DNA of 9,869 nt. It comes from SIG603 sp964369225. GTDB lineage: Bacteria > Bacillota > Clostridia > Oscillospirales > Acutalibacteraceae. Shown one piece after another: positions 6,826 to 9,869 of this stretch (its first letter is position 1; each line of letters begins with the position of its first letter). Both the position numbers and the translations under genes were made by a program. The notes under the pieces were generated by a model that did not search any database, was not told the origin of the DNA, and saw only the letters and a program-made list of their open reading frames with translations. The stretch spans positions 1 through 9,869 of the forward strand of contig CAYJER010000063.1 of the NCBI GenBank assembly GCA_964369225.1, in the 5' to 3' direction.

Positions 6826-7563
6826 TTATTTTAGAATTACAGGGCAATTCTCTCCCATTATTCTGGTAGCAACTCTTGAAAGAGCTTGCATTCCAACGGC
6901 GGAAGAAACTGGCCTTGTTCCTTTAAGTATTTGCGCTGACATTTTACTATCTTCGGGTACTACACCCAGAAGCCTTATGCCTGTTTGGTCTATTACGTGG
7001 TCTAAATCTCTTATTAAATCCACTTCTTTGAATAACTTGGGACTAAAACGATTAATTAAAAGTCTATGTCTATTTATCCCTTTTTTAATAAGCAAGTTAT
7101 TTACATACATGGCACTTCTAACACAAACAGGGTCAGGAGTACTCACCACAATATGCTCATCTGCACAAAGAACGGCAGAATCAAAAGTATCACCCACCCC
7201 CGCCGGGCAATCAAGCAAAACATAATCATAATGTTCTTTTAGCATATTGGTTATTTTTTTAAGTTCTGATAATTTTATCTCTTGTGATGCGTCTTCAGGC
7301 GCTGGCATGACATATAATTCTGCACAGAATTTAACTTTATATGTTGCCTGTGACGGGGTACAATTCCCCTTTAAAACATCAGCCATATCAAACAATAAAT
7401 CTTCTTCAATTCCTGTAATTTTATCTGTTGTTCTAAGACCCGCATCGCAGTCTAAAATAATAACTTTCTTATTATTTTTTTCTAAGGCATATGCAATGCC
7501 TACAGAAAGAGTAGACTTGCCGACTCCGCCCTTTCCAGAACATATAACTAAAGCAGTTCCCAT
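6826..7563 (-). CDS. minD: MinD-type ATPase lacking the C-terminal membrane-targeting helix
   Basis: MinD is a ParA-family ATPase that dimerises on the membrane with ATP and helps place the division septum. The deviant Walker A motif GKGGVGKST is at 10-18 (signature Lys11, Lys16). The switch region is ILDCDAGLR (Asp38, Asp40), and Walker B is LLDCPAG (Asp118). The GLR and CPAG motifs and the ending ALSRVATRIMGENCPV align with MinD rather than with plasmid ParA. The protein stops at 245 residues, just after the segment matching RLLGEERPF in E. coli MinD, so the amphipathic membrane-targeting helix that normally follows is absent. minC and minE are not adjacent. AGGAGGG lies 7 nt before the ATG. 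It probably forms a two-gene unit with mgsA. FlhG-like or other MinD-family ATPases are alternative assignments. Confidence 0.85.
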   Translation of the reverse strand: MGTALVICSGKGGVGKSTLSVGIAYALEKNNKKVIILDCDAGLRTTDKITGIEEDLLFDMADVLKGNCTPSQATYKVKFCAELYVMPAPEDASQEIKLSELKKITNMLKEHYDYVLLDCPAGVGDTFDSAVLCADEHIVVSTPDPVCVRSAMYVNNLLIKKGINRHRLLINRFSPKLFKEVDLIRDLDHVIDQTGIRLLGVVPEDSKMSAQILKGTRPVSSAVGMQALSRVATRIMGENCPVILK

Positions 7564-7582
7564 CGGTCATCCCTCCTATTAT

Positions 7583-7611
7583 ATTCTATCATAATTTTAC
7601 TCAATAGTCAA
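7583..7611 (-). promoter_or_regulatory. Candidate sigma-A promoter of minD-mgsA
   Basis: On the minus strand TTGACT (7606-7611) and TAGAAT (7583-7588) are separated by exactly 17 nt. Transcription would start near 7576, giving an unusually short leader that begins at the ribosome binding site. An alternative -10, TATGAT (7588-7593), with TTTGCT (7611-7616), would give a few more leader bases. The 168-bp gap after PBP2 makes a separate promoter plausible. Confidence 0.4.
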
Positions 7612-7731
7612 AAGCAAATTTGTGTTTTTTTGTATAATCGTTAGAAATGCACAAATACAGATAGTGAAATTTCAACAATTCAACACCTAGTAAAAATTCA
7701 AGCGTGTTTTTTAGTAGTTTTGACTAAAAAA

Positions 7732-9762
7732 TCACTGTAAATTACCTTCTTCAATCTTATCTTCTGCTGTTATTCCATAAAAATAAGCGTCGAAAACATC
7801 TTTCGCAACCGATTTTGCAAGATTACTGCTGTCGCCATACTCAATTACAACCGCAATTGCTATCTCTGGGTCGTCATATGGTGCATATGCAATAAAAGTA
7901 TTGCTGTCTGGTTTGCCTGGATTTTGAGCCGTTCCTGTTTTAGCGGCTACCGCTATTCCATAATCAGCAAAATAATTTGCGGCTGTACCATCTGTTACAA
8001 CTGATCGCATACCACTTTGAACTAAATCAAGATTATAAGAGCTTAAACCCATGTCTTCTGCTATTATAGGTTCATACTGCTCTATTATTTCTTTGTTGTC
8101 AAAACTTGTAATTTTATCAAGCAAATGAGTTTCAAGCCTTACGCCATCATTTGCAATTGTGGCAACATATGAAGCTAGTTGCAAAGGCGTAAACATGTTA
8201 TCCGCTTGCCCTATTGCCGCTTGAGGAGTTACACCACCAACATATGAAACACCGTGAAGATATTCGTATTCTATAGGGTTTGTCATAACCCCTGATGACT
8301 CATAAATCTCTACTCCTGTAGGTTCTCCTAACGCAAATAAATTAGCGTAAACTTCCATTGCATCTATTCCTAAAAGTCTGCCTGCATCTGCAAAATAGCT
8401 GTTACAAGAGGTTGCTATGGCTGTTTCAAAATCAACCTCACCTGGATCATGTGAACCTATGCAGTTCATTGAGTAGTCTGAATAATAGTTGTAAGAACCA
8501 TAACAGGTATGAGTAGTCCCTGCATTTATAACGCTTTCTTCTAAAGCTGCTATTGCAACTAAAGGCTTCATTACAGAGCCAGGTGTAAACTGCCCATTAA
8601 AGGCACGGTTAAACAGTGGAATGTTCTCGTCTGTCACAAGATTATTGTAGTACTCGTTGTCGTTTTGATATTTATAAATGTCGTAACTCGGGTACGATGA
8701 ACTCGCAAGCACCGCAAAACTATCTATGTCTAAAACTACCGCTGCACCTGCCACACATTCCTCCATTAAAGAGGCTTCAACACTTTTTTCAAGCGAATAG
8801 TTTAGCATGTCTTGCAGTTGATTATCTAATGTTAAATGAACGTTGTTTCCTGATTGCGGAAAGTGATTATAAACACTTTCAAGCTCACCTAATTCATTCG
8901 AGGTCATTGTCACACTGCCGTTAAGTCCTCTTAATTCGTCCTCGAAATATTGTTCTATACCACTTTTACCTATAAGGTCATTATAGGAATATCCGTGAAC
9001 ATTATCGGCAGAATATGTGTTGTCATCCTCTAAAATTTGGTCGTATTCTGCTGTAGAAATAAGCCCAATAGTTCCTAAAATATGCGGAGCAAACTCTGGG
9101 TCTGTGTATGCTCTTGTGGATGAATACTGAACTTCTATAGCCTCTAATTCATATGATTTTTCCTCAACTAGCTCTACAAAAGCCATCGGAACATTCGTTG
9201 CTATTACATAGTTTTCACTGGTGCTAAACCCAGTGAAAGTCATGGTGTATCTAATAGAAATAATATCTAAAGCTTCTTCTCTTGTGTAGTTTTCACAAGC
9301 ATATATGTCTATAAGCCTTTCCATGCAGTCAGTCGCACTTGCATTTTCGTCAAGACTTAAAAAACCTGTGACTAAGTATTCTACAGAAGCTTCGCTGTTT
9401 TCCTTAAAGCTGTAGTCACCATAAAGGTTAAGTTCTATAGGAAGTCTGCTTACCCAGTCTATTTCCCATTCTTTCATATATTTAACAAGGTTTGCTAAGG
9501 CAGGGTTTCTGTCTCCTGTAATTTTAAGGGCATCCATAACAACATTATAAGACGAAGTACCAGTGACTAAAACATTACCGTTTGAGTCTAAAATATCGCC
9601 TCTTGTAGCCGTTACTTTTCTTGTATAAGTAGTACTATCCTCGGCTTGAGTGCTGTAGTCTTGATAATCTACAACTTGCCACTGAATAAGCCTTGCACAG
9701 TATATTACCATGATTACAGCCACAGCAATTAACGGAACATATATTTTTAATTTTTTTTTCAT
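7732..9762 (-). CDS. mrdA: Class B penicillin-binding protein 2 (elongation transpeptidase)
   Basis: PBP2 cross-links peptidoglycan during side-wall growth, working with the glycosyltransferase RodA and the Mre scaffold. The 676-residue product has a short basic N-terminus, one membrane segment (about 7-26), a pedestal domain starting with the RGDILDSNGNVL signature (54-65), and a C-terminal transpeptidase domain outside the membrane. All three catalytic motifs are intact: SVMK (Ser396, Lys399), SCN (Ser452-Asn454) and KTG (608-610). It is slightly longer than E. coli PBP2 (633). An AAGG ribosome binding site lies about 6-8 nt before the ATG. Upstream, to the window edge, only palindromic repeats are seen. 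mreBCD and rodA are not in the window; minD follows 168 bp downstream. A spore- or septum-specific class B PBP is an alternative, but the minD/mgsA context favours the elongation type. Confidence 0.92.
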   Translation of the reverse strand: MKKKLKIYVPLIAVAVIMVIYCARLIQWQVVDYQDYSTQAEDSTTYTRKVTATRGDILDSNGNVLVTGTSSYNVVMDALKITGDRNPALANLVKYMKEWEIDWVSRLPIELNLYGDYSFKENSEASVEYLVTGFLSLDENASATDCMERLIDIYACENYTREEALDIISIRYTMTFTGFSTSENYVIATNVPMAFVELVEEKSYELEAIEVQYSSTRAYTDPEFAPHILGTIGLISTAEYDQILEDDNTYSADNVHGYSYNDLIGKSGIEQYFEDELRGLNGSVTMTSNELGELESVYNHFPQSGNNVHLTLDNQLQDMLNYSLEKSVEASLMEECVAGAAVVLDIDSFAVLASSSYPSYDIYKYQNDNEYYNNLVTDENIPLFNRAFNGQFTPGSVMKPLVAIAALEESVINAGTTHTCYGSYNYYSDYSMNCIGSHDPGEVDFETAIATSCNSYFADAGRLLGIDAMEVYANLFALGEPTGVEIYESSGVMTNPIEYEYLHGVSYVGGVTPQAAIGQADNMFTPLQLASYVATIANDGVRLETHLLDKITSFDNKEIIEQYEPIIAEDMGLSSYNLDLVQSGMRSVVTDGTAANYFADYGIAVAAKTGTAQNPGKPDSNTFIAYAPYDDPEIAIAVVIEYGDSSNLAKSVAKDVFDAYFYGITAEDKIEEGNLQ

Positions 9763-9796
9763 AAGTTACCTTTCTATATAAGGTGGATTAAATTAA

Positions 9797-9853
9797 TGTA
9801 GAGGACGTGCCTCTTAGGAATATTATTGTAGGGGCGACCCTGTGTGGTCGCCC
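9797..9853. repeat. Two adjacent hairpins of the TGTAGGGG family upstream of PBP2
   Basis: The first starts with TGTAG (9797-9801) and has a 5-bp stem, AGAGG (9800-9804) with CCTCT (9810-9814). The second starts with TGTAGGGG (9827-9834) and has a perfect 8-bp stem, GGGCGACC (9832-9839) with GGTCGCCC (9846-9853), loop CTGTGT. The linking sequence CCT(C)TTAGGAA resembles GCCTATTAGGAA after the hairpin at 6121-6150 and GCCTCTTAGAAA at 2161-2172. The element may continue past the right edge. Confidence 0.7.
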
Positions 9854-9869
9854 GCAGGTTTAGCAATAT

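Noticed and set aside
6662..7225. A 187-codon open frame on the plus strand spanning mgsA and minD
   Set aside because: It lies antisense to two well-supported genes, crosses their boundary, and its translation has no recognisable motif; it is a shadow of their codon use.
7568..7570. Alternative ATG for minD 7 nt upstream
   Set aside because: It is out of frame with MinD and touches the ribosome binding site, leaving no spacing; the ATG at 7563 is correct.
7707..7731. Inverted repeat TTTTTTAGT / ACTAAAAAA just after the PBP2 stop, considered as a terminator
   Set aside because: The stem is almost entirely A-T and no T run follows the 3' arm on the minus strand, so it lacks the features of an intrinsic terminator.
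9775..9802. TCTACA and TATATA on the minus strand as a PBP2 promoter
   Set aside because: The spacer is 16 nt and the match is poor, and the predicted start would fall in the ribosome binding site; the real promoter may be outside the window.

Overview
The window is AT-rich DNA in which every convincing gene lies on the minus strand. Clostridial-type synthetases, strong GGAGG-like ribosome binding sites, an oxygen-sensitive NrdG and a Sec-secreted multidomain protein point to an anaerobic low-GC Gram-positive (class Clostridia, probably a gut or fibre-associated lineage). That placement is inference from protein character, not a phylogeny.

In order of transcription (right to left): two short palindromic hairpins sit at the right edge (9797-9853). 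Next come the class B penicillin-binding protein PBP2 (7732-9762), a MinD-type ATPase (6826-7563) and, 18 bp on, a methylglyoxal synthase homologue (6409-6807). A 357-bp spacer packed with palindromic repeats leads to hisS (4765-6051). A second copy of the same ~150-bp repeat separates hisS from aspS (2788-4560). nrdG (2300-2797) overlaps the end of aspS by 10 bp and is followed by a clear intrinsic terminator (2268-2295). A 390-bp AT-rich gap with another palindromic element then precedes a secreted protein with repeated lectin-like modules (1-1909), which runs off the left edge.

The genes form three groups. PBP2, MinD and MgsA look like a shrunken cell-shape/division neighbourhood: related clostridia usually have mreBCD, minC, minE and rodA around them, and minC and minE are absent here. 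hisS, aspS and nrdG form a probable transcription unit supplying aminoacyl-tRNAs and the activating enzyme of anaerobic ribonucleotide reductase. The secreted protein is independent and probably binds polysaccharide or a surface ligand.

No wholly new system is evident. The points most worth checking are: the MgsA homologue has lost two residues known to be catalytic (Asp71 and His98 in E. coli numbering); the MinD homologue ends before the membrane-targeting helix and has no MinC or MinE beside it; and a family of hairpins shares the tip TGTAGGG but has different, internally complementary stems, with one ~150-bp composite copy on each side of hisS.
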